Shown: piece after piece, positions 14,904 to 22,259 of the stretch
Numbering within the stretch: the first letter of the stretch is position 1
Layout: the number at the start of each line of letters is the position of its first letter
From: REEB95 sp963810055
GTDB lineage: Bacteria > Pseudomonadota > Alphaproteobacteria > ATCC43930 > CGMCC-115725
Direction of reading: 5' to 3'
Length of the DNA: 36,446 nucleotides
Assembly (NCBI GenBank): GCA_963810055.1
Contig: CAWEME010000070.1
Span: 1-36,446 of the forward strand
Translations under genes and position numbers: made by a program
The notes under the pieces: model-generated
Told to the model about the DNA's origin: nothing
Databases searched by the model: none
Seen by the model: only the letters and a program-made list of their open reading frames with translations

Positions 14904-15342
14904 TGGCGGTGACTATGGGGTCGGATATGGCAAGCCGCCCCATGAGACTCGCTTCAAACCGGGCCAGTCAGGCAATCCGAAGGGCAGGCCGAAGGGTAAG
15001 AGCAATTACAACGACGATCTCATGAAGGCGTTTAACAAGAAGGTGATTGTTGTCGAGAATGGCCGGAGAAAAGCGCTCTCCAAATGGAAAATAGCTTGTA
15101 CCCAACTGGCCAACGACGCTGCGTCCGGCGATTTACATGCCGTGCGGCTGACTACAAAATTATTCGACAGAGCGGGCCTTTGGACTTCGTCCGATGAGCC
15201 CTCATCAACGTCAACATCTGAGCCCACATCCCCGTCAGAACCAAAACCTGATTGGTCAGTGCTCTCGATTGCTGAACTTGAATTTCTCAAGGAGATAGCG
15301 AACAAGCTTAAGATACCATTTAGTCATAGCCCTCAAACATGA
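14893..15342 (+). CDS. DUF5681 domain protein
   Basis: 149 residues with the DUF5681 signature in the first 35: VGYGKPPHETRFKPGQSGNP, then KGRPKGKSN. The middle is helical, and a Ser/Thr/Pro-rich linker (residues about 104-122) precedes a short helical tail. GGAGG lies 6 bases before ATG 14893, which decides the start. Such genes often follow ParB-type methyltransferases in Alphaproteobacteria, as here. The FKPGQSGNPKGRPKG motif recalls terminase small-subunit-like proteins and suggests a DNA packaging or binding origin, but function is unproven. Confidence 0.8.
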   Translation: MSADGGDYGVGYGKPPHETRFKPGQSGNPKGRPKGKSNYNDDLMKAFNKKVIVVENGRRKALSKWKIACTQLANDAASGDLHAVRLTTKLFDRAGLWTSSDEPSSTSTSEPTSPSEPKPDWSVLSIAELEFLKEIANKLKIPFSHSPQT

Positions 15343-15707
15343 CTTGACTTCGGGCGGCGGCAAAGCTGATTGCCGGAATGGCGGTCAATCATGCCGCCAT
15401 TCCCCAAAACCCCCCGGTGCCAGCGCATACCTCTATGGTTGTGATCGCTGCTTGTTGCTCCATTTTCCCTGTAAGACGTCAACAAATTCCCCGTTCGGCT
15501 TTTATAAATTCCTTGCTAGTTGGAGAGCTCCAACAACGGGATTCGAACGTGAAATCCGCAAGCAAAGGGGCTATTGGCGTTTTGTACGTGGATCAGTTCT
15601 TGGGTGGCTGCTCTGAAATTCTCTGTATTTTCCCTGATAAACAGGGAATTTGCTAAGACAGGCTTTCAAGTATCCAAACACCTGTTCCACGACGTAGTTT
15701 GAGAACG
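15343..15707. other. Intergenic stretch with rhizobial repeat-like hairpins
   Basis: No gene is supported in this gap of about 365 bases. It holds ATTTTCCCTGTAAGACG near 15460 and the perfect hairpin at 15630-15648. TTCCCTGT/ACAGGGAA-type elements of this kind are seen around integrated or transposed DNA in rhizobia. GGGATTCGAACG near 15537 superficially recalls a tRNA T-arm on the minus strand, but no cloverleaf forms. Confidence 0.5.
15630..15648. repeat. Perfect TTCCCTG/CAGGGAA hairpin
   Basis: TTCCCTG-ATAAA-CAGGGAA, a 7-base perfect inverted repeat about 60 bases before the NUDIX gene. A related half (ATTTTCCCTGT) occurs upstream near 15460. Confidence 0.6.
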
Positions 15708-16226
15708 ATGGTATCTCCGCAGCCGACGATCCGGCCCTCCTCCAGCCCGAGTCACATTTTCGATTTGGCGATGCGCGCGGCGCTGTGGTGCGCTTACCAC
15801 ATCCTGCTGATGTGGTGGTTCGTGCGCCGGCCCAATCACTACGGCGCAGTCGTCGCAATTTGGGTGGGCCCGAAGATCCTGATGATCCGTCACTCCTATC
15901 GTCGCAACTGGCTGAGCTGGTCGGGCGGCAGCGTCCGCCGCGGCGAGACGCCGGTCGAAGCGGCACGGCGTGAGCTTATGGAAGAAACCGGACTCGATAT
16001 CACCGACGACTCGTTGCGCTTCGTCGGTCGGGTGCTCGAGCGTTGGGAGTGGCGCTATGACTACGTGTCGCTTTTCGAGCTGCGGCTTGAACGGGCGCCT
16101 TCCTTGCATCTCGATGGCCGCGAGGTGATCGGCGCGGCGCTAATGAGCCCCCAAGCCGCTCTTGCCCAGCCGCTCGTCCCATTCATCCGGACATATCTCG
16201 AAAATCAGGCGCGGCCCGGCCGCTAG
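15708..16226 (+). CDS. NUDIX hydrolase with N-terminal hydrophobic segment
   Basis: Predicted nucleoside-diphosphate-linked hydrolase. The NUDIX box is complete at residues 74-96: G-SVRRG-E, seven residues, then RELMEETGL, fitting GX5EX7REUXEEXGU. A hydrophobic stretch (MRAALWCAYHILLMWWFVRR, residues about 22-41) precedes the fold and may tether it to the membrane; similar proteins exist in Alphaproteobacteria. ATG 15708 was preferred over TTG 15699; later ATG 15768 is possible and would begin at the hydrophobic segment. The substrate is unknown. Confidence 0.85.
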   Translation: MVSPQPTIRPSSSPSHIFDLAMRAALWCAYHILLMWWFVRRPNHYGAVVAIWVGPKILMIRHSYRRNWLSWSGGSVRRGETPVEAARRELMEETGLDITDDSLRFVGRVLERWEWRYDYVSLFELRLERAPSLHLDGREVIGAALMSPQAALAQPLVPFIRTYLENQARPGR

Positions 16227-16334
16227 CACCATCACACTTCTGTGAATGATTTTTGACAACGCATGTTCTATAAAGGCGATGGTTGCTGGCGCCCTTATTC
16301 CAAACCGAAATCCCTGCCCTGATTCGTGTGATTC

Positions 16335-16544
16335 ATGGATGATATTCTCGGCCTCTTGCTTCTGATCGCTATCGCCGCGGGCATTTTCTGGGCAGGCTTC
16401 AAATTAGGCTATCGCTACCGCGATAATCTGTCGCTACAACGCCAGAAGAAACATCGCCATTCGAAGCCGCATGGGACGACCCATCCACCCGCGCCATCCG
16501 TGGCCTCCTCGCCAGGCGAATCGCCGCCATTAACCCCGTCTTAA
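16335..16544 (+). CDS. Small single-pass membrane protein
   Basis: 69 residues. Residues 2-25 form a hydrophobic helix (ILGLLLLIAIAAGIFWAGF) followed by a positively charged flank (KLGYRYRDN, RQKKHRHSK) and a Pro/Ser-rich tail. The topology would be N-out, C-in by the positive-inside rule. Function unknown. Confidence 0.55.
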   Translation: MDDILGLLLLIAIAAGIFWAGFKLGYRYRDNLSLQRQKKHRHSKPHGTTHPPAPSVASSPGESPPLTPS

Positions 16545-16584
16545 CTCCGTTGCCGCGATGCTCGGGGGAACAAGGAGTTCCCCC

Positions 16585-16728
16585 ATGAGCGCCAAAGCCG
16601 TCCGCGCCCACCATATCGTCAGCTCGAAACCGGCCTCATCCTTCGATTTCGCCAAGGCTGTGGTCTGGCTTGCCGTAGCATGCCTCCCCTGGGCCGCGCT
16701 CTATCTCATCGGTCGGCACGTTTTTTAA
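16585..16728 (+). CDS. 47-residue membrane peptide
   Basis: AAGGAG at 16572-16577, 7 bases before the ATG, is among the best ribosome binding sites in this region. The product starts MSAKAVRAHHIVSSKP and ends in a hydrophobic helix, AVVWLAVACLPWAALYLIG, then RHVF. It follows the previous small membrane gene by 40 bases and is followed at its stop codon by a strong hairpin. It is probably a tail-anchored or single-pass small protein. Function unknown. Confidence 0.6.
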   Translation: MSAKAVRAHHIVSSKPASSFDFAKAVVWLAVACLPWAALYLIGRHVF

Positions 16729-16750
16729 CGCCGGGCTTTGGCCCTGGCGT
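16728..16750 (+). terminator. Hairpin directly after the 47-residue ORF
   Basis: ACGCC-GGGC-TTTG-GCCC-T-GGCGT: a 9-pair GC-rich stem with one bulge and a 4-base loop, starting at the stop codon. No U tract follows on the plus strand, so it may be a weak terminator or a transcript-stabilising end. Confidence 0.4.
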
Positions 16751-16816
16751 AATCTTCCTCGCTGGGAATAGCGAAGAGTCGGGCGCAGGGCTTAGACCAA
16801 TGACTCTCAATCCAAG

Positions 16817-17518
16817 TTATAACCATCTCCACTGGCCGATAACGCGGCCCTGGATATCAGCTTTTTCCAAAGTGCTCTCGTAAGCTTCGTACTTGGAATT
16901 TTCACAAGAAATTTTTACGCGTACTGGCTGACTTTGCGGGACAATCTGAACTCTATTGATAGCGAATCCGCGGCCATCACGAAGGACAAAAATTCCTGGC
17001 GGACTTGGCATGCGATCGGCAATGTCGAGAAGCAAGCGCTGACCAGATCTTAATGTCGGTTCCATGCTGTCACCGACAACAGTGACAATTCGTAAATCCT
17101 TGGGTGACGTGGCGCGATAGCCTTGCAAAAAGCTGTTTGGCAGATTCCATGTCGTGACGGGCTTATTAGAATCGCTCGTTAAGCTGGTTGCAGTCCGCAG
17201 GTCGATCTCTTCAATTCTCAATCTGCCATCTTCGATTTGATTTGCTTCATTGGAGGCCCCAAAGGGCAGGGGTAGCTCGCCAGAACCATCAAGCCCGGCT
17301 AGGGCATAAATCTCTTCAGGATGAATACCGCCACGCCCCAATATTGGTATGAGCTTCATAACCAGATCGATTGGGAGAAAAGGCTTTTTGAAGCGATCTT
17401 CGTAGTGTTGGTAGGAGCTGCCGTATTCCATACCCAGCGCATGAGCCACTTCTCGAATGGAGAGGTTGGCTTTCTTACGCAGTTGCTTCAGCCGGCGTGA
17501 AGCTGGCGAGATGTCCAT
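16817..17518 (-). CDS. HTH/S24 peptidase-fold repressor lacking the catalytic lysine
   Basis: Phage CI/C2-type transcription repressor of 233 residues. The N-terminal HTH (residues about 8-60) reads LKQLRKKANLSIREVAHALG, then a linker, then the LexA-like S24 domain from about 125. The nucleophile is Ser151 in VVGDSMEPTL. The general-base lysine should sit 37 residues on, as in LexA Ser119/Lys156; residue 188 is Asn (GFAINRVQI), encoded AAT. Autocleavage under DNA damage is therefore doubtful, making this a candidate non-inducible repressor or a sensor of another kind. Its regulatory target is probably its own promoter region. Confidence 0.85.
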   Translation of the reverse strand: MDISPASRRLKQLRKKANLSIREVAHALGMEYGSSYQHYEDRFKKPFLPIDLVMKLIPILGRGGIHPEEIYALAGLDGSGELPLPFGASNEANQIEDGRLRIEEIDLRTATSLTSDSNKPVTTWNLPNSFLQGYRATSPKDLRIVTVVGDSMEPTLRSGQRLLLDIADRMPSPPGIFVLRDGRGFAINRVQIVPQSQPVRVKISCENSKYEAYESTLEKADIQGRVIGQWRWL

Positions 17519-17552
17519 GCGACTCGCAGTCTATTGGGGCGATCTGTCACAC

Positions 17553-17575
17553 TCAACGCATTTTGCATATGTTGA
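17553..17575 (-). promoter_or_regulatory. Candidate operator upstream of the S24 repressor
   Basis: TCAAC (17553-17557) and GTTGA (17571-17575) form an inverted repeat 34-57 bases upstream of the repressor start, around an AT-rich centre with GCAT motifs. The position fits autoregulation. The arms are only five bases, so this is tentative. Confidence 0.3.
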
Positions 17576-17670
17576 ACGGAAACGACGTTAGCCAAAATTC
17601 TAAGATCCTTTTCGCGACCTATTGTGGATAAGCCCAGTTGTCTCTTGAACGATGGCGCGAACGCATAGGC

Positions 17671-18339
17671 TTACTTCTTCCCCCCGCCCAGCTTCTTGGT
17701 CTGGGTCGCGATCGAATGCTCGCGCAAAGCGGCGATCTCCGCATCCGAAAGCTTCCTCGCCAGCGCCGGGTCCTTGAGGCGCGTGTCCTGGCCCTTCACC
17801 GGGTTCTGGATCGCCTCTTCAAGGCTGTGCGCCCATTTCCATTCCTCGGGCGGCCGCGCCTTCTGCCCGGGCGCGAGCTGGTCGAGGCCCCAGAAGATCT
17901 CGAGCCGGTGATTGTCGGGGTCGCGGAACTCTACCGCGATCTGCGCGCCGGCCCGGCGCCTGCCCTCGAAATCGAGCGGTACGTTGTGGCGCTTCAGATG
18001 CTCGCGCGCGCGCAGCACTTCGTCCAATGTGGCCACCTCGAAGGCGATGTGGTTCAACTCGTAATTGTCGCTCGGCGCCTCCTGCTTCATCGAGCCCACC
18101 AGCGCGATCGAATGGTGATCCGGCCCCAGGCGCAAAAAGGCCATGCCGCCCGGCGCCATGTCGTCGGTGTAGATGTCCGAGCACTCGAAGCCCATCACCT
18201 CGGTGTAGAATTTGAGCGAGCGCTCGATGTCGGCGCAGTTGATGACGATGTGCCCGAGCTTGCCGATCTTGAACGGCAGATCCTTGGGCGTCATGTACCG
18301 CGCCTTCAACTGTTCAACCCTTGCCCGATCGAGCGCCAT
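17671..18339 (-). CDS. VOC-family (glyoxalase/extradiol dioxygenase-like) enzyme
   Basis: Metal-dependent vicinal-oxygen-chelate enzyme, 222 residues. The first half-module begins KIGKLGHIVINCADIERSLK then FYTEVMGF; the second holds YELNHIAFEV and DPDNHRLEIFWG. The likely metal ligands are the His in LGHIVI, the His in LNHIAF and the Glu in RLEIF. The layout resembles catechol-type extradiol dioxygenases acting on aromatic ring-cleavage substrates, although bleomycin-type or isomerase members share the fold. A C-terminal Lys-rich extension of about 50 residues follows the fold. GGGAAG precedes the ATG. No catabolic neighbours are visible, so the substrate is unknown. Confidence 0.8.
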   Translation of the reverse strand: MALDRARVEQLKARYMTPKDLPFKIGKLGHIVINCADIERSLKFYTEVMGFECSDIYTDDMAPGGMAFLRLGPDHHSIALVGSMKQEAPSDNYELNHIAFEVATLDEVLRAREHLKRHNVPLDFEGRRRAGAQIAVEFRDPDNHRLEIFWGLDQLAPGQKARPPEEWKWAHSLEEAIQNPVKGQDTRLKDPALARKLSDAEIAALREHSIATQTKKLGGGKK

Positions 18340-18654
18340 GGTGCTTCCCTCGTCCCGTCCTTGATGAGGGGAGCGAATCTAGCGCCGGGCGGCGCCGGAG
18401 TCAGCTATTCCTTGGGGCCGGCATCGACAGGTTCCAGCGCCGCCTCGCCGGCTACCGAACTATTGGAAGTATGTCCATTGTCGGAGGTAAAGCAGACGTG
18501 CCGTAGATACCCCAAAGCCATATCCCCTCGATCCGTACCAACCAATGCAGTAATCTAACATTCCACCTGGTACAGAAAATCTATCGGGCCAAGACCGTGA
18601 GTGCCGTATCGAACCATTCCAATCATAAACAAGTTCACCAAGAGGAAAATCGCC
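18340..18654. other. Intergenic region without a supported gene
   Basis: About 315 bases between the dioxygenase-like gene and the permease remnant. It contains a decayed copy of the dispersed palindrome (18471-18499) and the upstream region of the permease. No other structure is seen. Confidence 0.5.
18471..18499. repeat. Decayed copy of the dispersed ATGTCC palindrome
   Basis: ATGTCCATTGTCGGAGGTAA then AGCAGACGT, aligning over 29 bases with the repeat at 22417-22445 but with a degraded symmetry. Confidence 0.4.
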
Positions 18655-18993
18655 ATGGCAGTCAAAGAATCGCGGGACACCGCCGGTAAGATATTCGAAG
18701 TAGGCATCGAGGGAAAATTGCCCCCGGCGCAGCTCTTGGTACTGGGTCTGCAGAACATTTTCGGCATGACCGGCATGTTTGTGTTTCCCGGCATTCTCGG
18801 CCGTTCCTTCAACTTGGCCCCGGAACAGATCGCCTATCTTTATGGCATGACTTTCGCAGTTTGCGGCATCGTCACCATCCTGCAATCGACGCTGCTGTTG
18901 CGGCTGCCGATTATCCAGGGACCTTATGCCGGCTGCTTCGCCAGCCTGCTCGCGGCCGGCCATCTCGGTGGCGGTCTCGGCGCCGCCTACGGA
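18655..18993 (+). pseudogene. NCS2 xanthine/uracil permease, N-terminal fragment
   Basis: The first 113 residues of an NCS2-type purine/pyrimidine permease: KLPPAQLLVLGLQNIFGMTG, FVFPGILGRSFNL, then QSTLLLRLPIIQGPYAGCFA. It covers about the first three membrane helices of a protein that normally has 14. GAGG lies upstream of ATG 18655, so initiation signals survive. At about 18990 the sequence switches abruptly to a molybdenum hydroxylase in another frame, and the permease frame ends at 19071 in unrelated residues. It cannot form a transporter. Confidence 0.85.
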
Positions 18994-19952
18994 TCGTCGA
19001 ATCCTCGATTGGTTCGCCGCGCGAGCGCGCCGAGATCACAATCCTGCCCGAGGGCCGCGTCCGTTTGGTGATCGGCACCCAGCCAGCCGGCCAGGGCCAG
19101 GAAACCAGCTTCGCCCAAGTCGTGTCGGATCTGCTGTCGGTGCCGGTCGACAGTATCGACGTGGTCATGGGCGATACCGACGTAGTCAGCGTCGGCGGCG
19201 GCTCGCATTCCGGCCGCTCGATGCGGCACGCCGCCACCGTGATCGGAATGGCGGGCCGGTCGCTGATCGAGCGCGGCAAAGCGATCGCGGCGCTCATCCT
19301 TGACGCGCTTCCGGCCGACATCGCCTTTGCCGACGGGCGTTTCGCTACGCCGGGCAGCAACCGCAGCTTCGATTTTCTCGAGCTGGAGCGCGAGGCGGCG
19401 CGGCTGAAATTGCCCAAGGATCTGGCGGACGGCCTGGCCGTCGCCATGGAAAACGAGATGCACGACCCGGTTTTCCCCAATGGCTGCGCGGTGTGCGAGA
19501 TCGAAATCGATCCTGACACCGGCGGCCTTTCGCTCGCCCGTTACGCCTCGGTTGACGATGTCGGGCGCTGCATCAACCCGCTGATTGTCGACGGCCAGAC
19601 GCATGGCGCCATTGCGCAAGGCGTCGGCGAGGCGATGTGGGAGGATTGCTACATCGACCCGCGGTCGGGTCAGCCGCTTGCCGGCTCGTTCATGGATTAT
19701 GGTATGCCGCGCGCCGACACTCTACCGTCCTTCGCCACCGAGATTGTCGAGGTACTGTCGCCGACCAATCCGTTCGGGATCAAGGCGGGCGGCGAGGGCG
19801 GCACTACTCCGGCGCTGGCGGTCATCCACAGCGCCATCCTCGACGCGCTGCTGCCGCTGGGCGTGCGCGATATCACCATGCCGGCTACGCCTTTCGCGGT
19901 ATGGCAGGCGATCCAGCATGCCAAGATCAAGCCTCGCCGCGTGGGTAATTAA
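18990..19952 (+). pseudogene. Molybdenum hydroxylase (XDH/CoxL-type) large subunit, C-terminal fragment
   Basis: The last 320 residues of a xanthine dehydrogenase/aldehyde oxidase-family catalytic subunit. It begins at RIVESSIGSPRERAEITI and continues GTQPAGQGQETSFAQVVSDL, GDTDVVSVGGGSHSGRSMRH, CEIEIDPDTGGLSL, then IKAGGEGGTTPALA with the catalytic Glu, and DITMPATPF. The N-terminal half, with the first molybdopterin contacts, is missing and no start codon belongs to this part. Small FAD and 2Fe-2S subunits are absent. The deletion that joined it to the permease removed everything between. The stop codon lies inside a perfect palindrome. Confidence 0.88.
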
Positions 19953-20025
19953 TGTCCGCTTTGTCCCCAAAAGCGGACATTCCAATGTCATACCGCCATG
20001 TCGGCTTTTGACCCAAAGCGGACAT
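19951..20025. repeat. Dispersed AATGTCCGCTTT palindromes (two hairpins)
   Basis: AATGTCCGCTTT-GTCCCCA-AAAGCGGACATT (19951-19981) is a perfect 12-base stem. ATGTCGGCTTT-TGACCC-AAAGCGGACAT (19998-20025) is a second with one mismatch. Related elements occur at 22371-22400, 22416-22445 and 23629-23658, so this is an interspersed hairpin repeat. The first overlaps the stop codon of the hydroxylase remnant and could end transcription or stabilise a 3' end. Confidence 0.8.
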
Positions 20026-20184
20026 CGGTCACATTTCTCCCGGCGGTCTCCCCGCTCATCGTTTGCCACAAAATTATCAGCTTGGACGGCGCGACCATCG
20101 CCGCGGAGATCCTTGAATGCGTCTTCGTTTCCCAATTATGCCGGTGTTATAGGATCAAAACGACCCACCAAAATGGAGACGAAT

Positions 20185-20505
20185 ATGTCAACCATCGAGA
20201 TTCAACCGCGATCGGGGAAACGGTATATTTCGCTCCGTGAACTTGCCGCGATCCAGCGCATCGCCCATCGCCAGGTCGCCCGATATGACATCTATCATCA
20301 TCTGCGGCGGATTGGCTGGGTTCCGTTCTTTGCGTTGTTGGCGGCGGCTTATCTCATCACGAACTTGATCTTCGGGCTGCTCTATTTTGCCCAGCCGGAA
20401 AGCATTGCCAACATGCAGCCTGGCTCTATCACGGACGCCTTCTTCTTTAGTACGGCGACGGTCGCCGGAATCAGCTCCGGCAATGCCGTCCTCAACAATA
20501 CCTAA
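20185..20505 (+). pseudogene. Truncated inward-rectifier (KirBac-type) K+ channel
   Basis: The first 106 residues of a bacterial Kir channel. The amphipathic slide helix is in YDIYHHLRRIGWVPFFALL, TM1 in AAAYLITNLIFGLLYF, and the pore helix in DAFFFSTATVA. In KirBac proteins the pore helix leads into the TIGYG filter; here the aligned five residues are GISSG, and a stop follows 8 residues later, so TM2 and the cytoplasmic domain are absent. GGAG lies 6 bases before the ATG, so a short peptide could still be made. It is most likely a broken gene. Confidence 0.75.
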
Positions 20506-20561
20506 TGTTCCGGTCGGTGCTGTCCGGTTTTGAGGGTAATTAGGACACTCCTAAATTCGAA

Positions 20562-20580
20562 TTAGGCTCCGGACCCATAA
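20562..20580. repeat. IS-end-like direct repeat, copy 1
   Basis: TTAGGCTCCGGACCCATAA differs at three of 19 positions from 21310-21328, where the same motif carries the stop of the IS5-type transposase remnant. The two copies are in the same orientation and bracket the hypothetical gene. Confidence 0.5.
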
Positions 20581-21089
20581 ACAGGATTCCTAAAACGAGC
20601 GTTTCGCGATTCAAAGCGACCAAAAAAAGACCAATGATGGTTCGAGACTGTTTCTGGCTGGATGACGGACAACTCGCGCGGCTTAACCTCCTGACCGATG
20701 CGATAGATTTGCGCGGTCTTCCGCTCTTCGTGGTAACCAGCGTTGGCCTGGACTGTGTCCGGCACGTCTCTGTTCAGCTCCACGATCGTCAGGCGACCTT
20801 CATTCAATCTCGCGCCGACGGCGATGATGCCGTCATGCCCCATCTGGAGGATTTCGCGCCGCAGCGTCCATGCGCCGGCCATCGCGGTGACGTCGTCCGC
20901 GGAATCGGTTCCGTACTTCTGGATCAGCATGCGCGCCTGCCTGCTGTTCAGGATGAGCGGGGCTGCCAAGGTGACGTTCACCCAGCCGGCTTGTCTTGGA
21001 TCTTCTCCAGTAACGGGCCGAAAGTAATAGAGGCCAATCCCAAGATAGGGGGTTGCGTCGTGCAACTGCTTCGCCATCATCCGAAGCAT
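20562..21089 (-). CDS. Hypothetical protein ending in an IS-like terminus
   Basis: 175 residues, no family recognised with confidence. The central part (WVNVTLAAPLILNSRQARML, then TAMAGAWTLRREILQMGHDG and IIAVGARLNEGRLTIVEL) has the feel of phage polyvalent-protein or ADP-ribosyltransferase-like folds, which end in a G-x-DGII motif. That is a weak resemblance. GAGG lies upstream of the ATG. The last codons (RNPVYGSGA) are read from a sequence that resembles the end of the IS5-type element nearby, so the native C terminus may be lost. Confidence 0.5.
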   Translation of the reverse strand: MLRMMAKQLHDATPYLGIGLYYFRPVTGEDPRQAGWVNVTLAAPLILNSRQARMLIQKYGTDSADDVTAMAGAWTLRREILQMGHDGIIAVGARLNEGRLTIVELNRDVPDTVQANAGYHEERKTAQIYRIGQEVKPRELSVIQPETVSNHHWSFFGRFESRNARFRNPVYGSGA

Positions 21090-21309
21090 ACGCCGTTTCC
21101 CTCACTTTAAACGCGATGTTCCACTACTTGCTTTTTCAAGGCTGGAAAGTTTCGGAACTCTAATTGCTACCGCCCATCGCGTGCGCGGTGCCCCCTTTCG
21201 AAACCACTTCTAAAGCCCAGCGTTGTGGGAAGAATTAACCAATATGGCTGCTTGTTCAATATTTAATTTAGGATATCGAGTGCAAGTTATTTAAAATTTC
21301 AGATTATTA

Positions 21310-21328
21310 TTAGGCTTCGGATTCATAA
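21310..21328. repeat. IS-end-like direct repeat, copy 2
   Basis: TTAGGCTTCGGATTCATAA, containing the transposase stop codon on the minus strand. It is probably part of the terminal region of an IS5-family element. Confidence 0.5.
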
Positions 21329-21573
21329 CCGGTAGCCCGGGGTCGCGGCGAGACACACGGCGGCGAGAAAATTATGGGCGAGGCGGTCGTATCGTGTGGC
21401 GATTCTGCGGAAGTCCTTGAGGCGCCCGAACATGCGCTCGATGGCGATGCGATTTCTTTAAAGGGGAGAAGTAGTTCTTTCACCGCCGGTTGGCCTTGGG
21501 CGGGGTATTCGGCTCGGCACCCTTGCTCTCGATCTTGCGATGGACGGCATCGCTGTCATACCCCTTGTCGTGT
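21323..21573 (-). pseudogene. IS5-family transposase, C-terminal remnant
   Basis: On the minus strand the region reads DKGYDSDAVHRKIESKGAEP, then NTPPKANRR-stop, and in a second frame RIAIERMFGRLKDFRRIATR, then YDRLAHNFLAAVCLAATP. These are the end blocks of the DDE domain of IS5-type (IS427-like) transposases, including the catalytic Glu in ERMFGRLKDF. A nonsense codon after KANRR and a frameshift before the ERMFG block disable it. The N-terminal two thirds are absent. Confidence 0.8.
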
Positions 21574-21807
21574 AGTGGTACAGTTTGACTTTCCGATGCT
21601 CTTTGGCTTGCCCACCAACCGTGCCATATTGGCGGTATGGCGATATATCGCGTTGTTCAGTCGTGGCGACAGAGAAAAGCAGTGGGATGGGTCGTTGAAA
21701 GGACTACCCATGGCAAAATTTAGCATCCGCGGCCGCTTTTCCAGACCGAAGATGAAACCCAAACCGAGGTTGATGGGCTGAACGCTTTAGAGAAGAGGGG
21801 GAAGGTT

Positions 21808-21918
21808 ATGCATACGCCCAAACCCAAGACGGATAAGAAACGCGTTGCCGCAAAACCGCGCCCCGCCCGAGACAAGGAGATCAAGGGGCCAAACCCACTG
21901 CCGTGTCTTCGTCTTTGA
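21808..21918 (+). CDS. 36-residue basic peptide upstream of the TM repeat protein
   Basis: GGGGGAAGG lies just before ATG 21808. The product starts MHTPKPKTDKKRVAAKPRPA and is Lys/Arg-rich. Its stop overlaps the next start as TGATG, a layout for translational coupling. Function unknown; it may mainly serve to initiate translation of the following gene. Confidence 0.45.
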   Translation: MHTPKPKTDKKRVAAKPRPARDKEIKGPNPLPCLRL

Positions 21919-22259
21919 TGCATCGGCCAAGGTTACGCTGCGTGATGATCTCAGGCACTGCCATCATCGTCGCGGCGGTAATGGTCTATGGCGTCGCGGT
22001 CAAGCCGCGACAAACATCCACGCAACCGCAACCGCAACCGTCGGCCGAGGCGGCGATTCCCCCCACGAGCCAGCCGGTAACGTCGTCGCCTCAGCAAACG
22101 CAACCACCGGTCGAGGCGGCGATTCCCCCCACAAGCCAGCCGGTAACGTCGTCGCCCCAGCAAATGCAACCGCCGCTACTAACGCCCGCCGATCTGCGTT
22201 TCTCGGTCGAGACCGAGAACGACGTCGTGGTGGTGCGCGGCCCACCTTCCCTGCGCTGA
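21918..22259 (+). CDS. Membrane-anchored protein with 22-residue Pro-rich repeats
   Basis: 113 residues. A hydrophobic helix (residues about 10-27, ISGTAIIVAAVMVYGVAV) is followed by two exact-length 22-residue repeats, EAAIPPTSQPVTSSPQQxQP-P-x, and a short tail with LRFSVETENDVVVVRG. Topology is probably N-in with the Pro/Ser/Gln-rich part in the periplasm. The start at 21918 was chosen for the TGATG overlap with the preceding ORF; an earlier in-frame start at 21903 is possible. Function unknown. Confidence 0.55.
   Translation: MHRPRLRCVMISGTAIIVAAVMVYGVAVKPRQTSTQPQPQPSAEAAIPPTSQPVTSSPQQTQPPVEAAIPPTSQPVTSSPQQMQPPLLTPADLRFSVETENDVVVVRGPPSLR
22047..22178 (+). repeat. 66-base tandem repeat, two units
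   Basis: Units at 22047-22112 and 22113-22178 differ at only a few positions and encode the 22-residue Pro-rich repeat. The near identity points to a recent duplication. Confidence 0.85.

Noticed and set aside
15520..15560. GGGATTCGAACG resembling the T-arm of a tRNA on the minus strand
   Set aside because: The five-base T stem does not pair and no anticodon, D or acceptor arms can be folded around it.
16253..16274. TTGACA followed by TATAAA as a sigma-70 promoter
   Set aside because: The spacer is only 10 bases, too short for a -35/-10 pair.
21374..21781. 135-codon plus-strand frame across the IS remnant
   Set aside because: Its first half is antisense to the transposase remnant, and the rest has no recognisable features or start signals.
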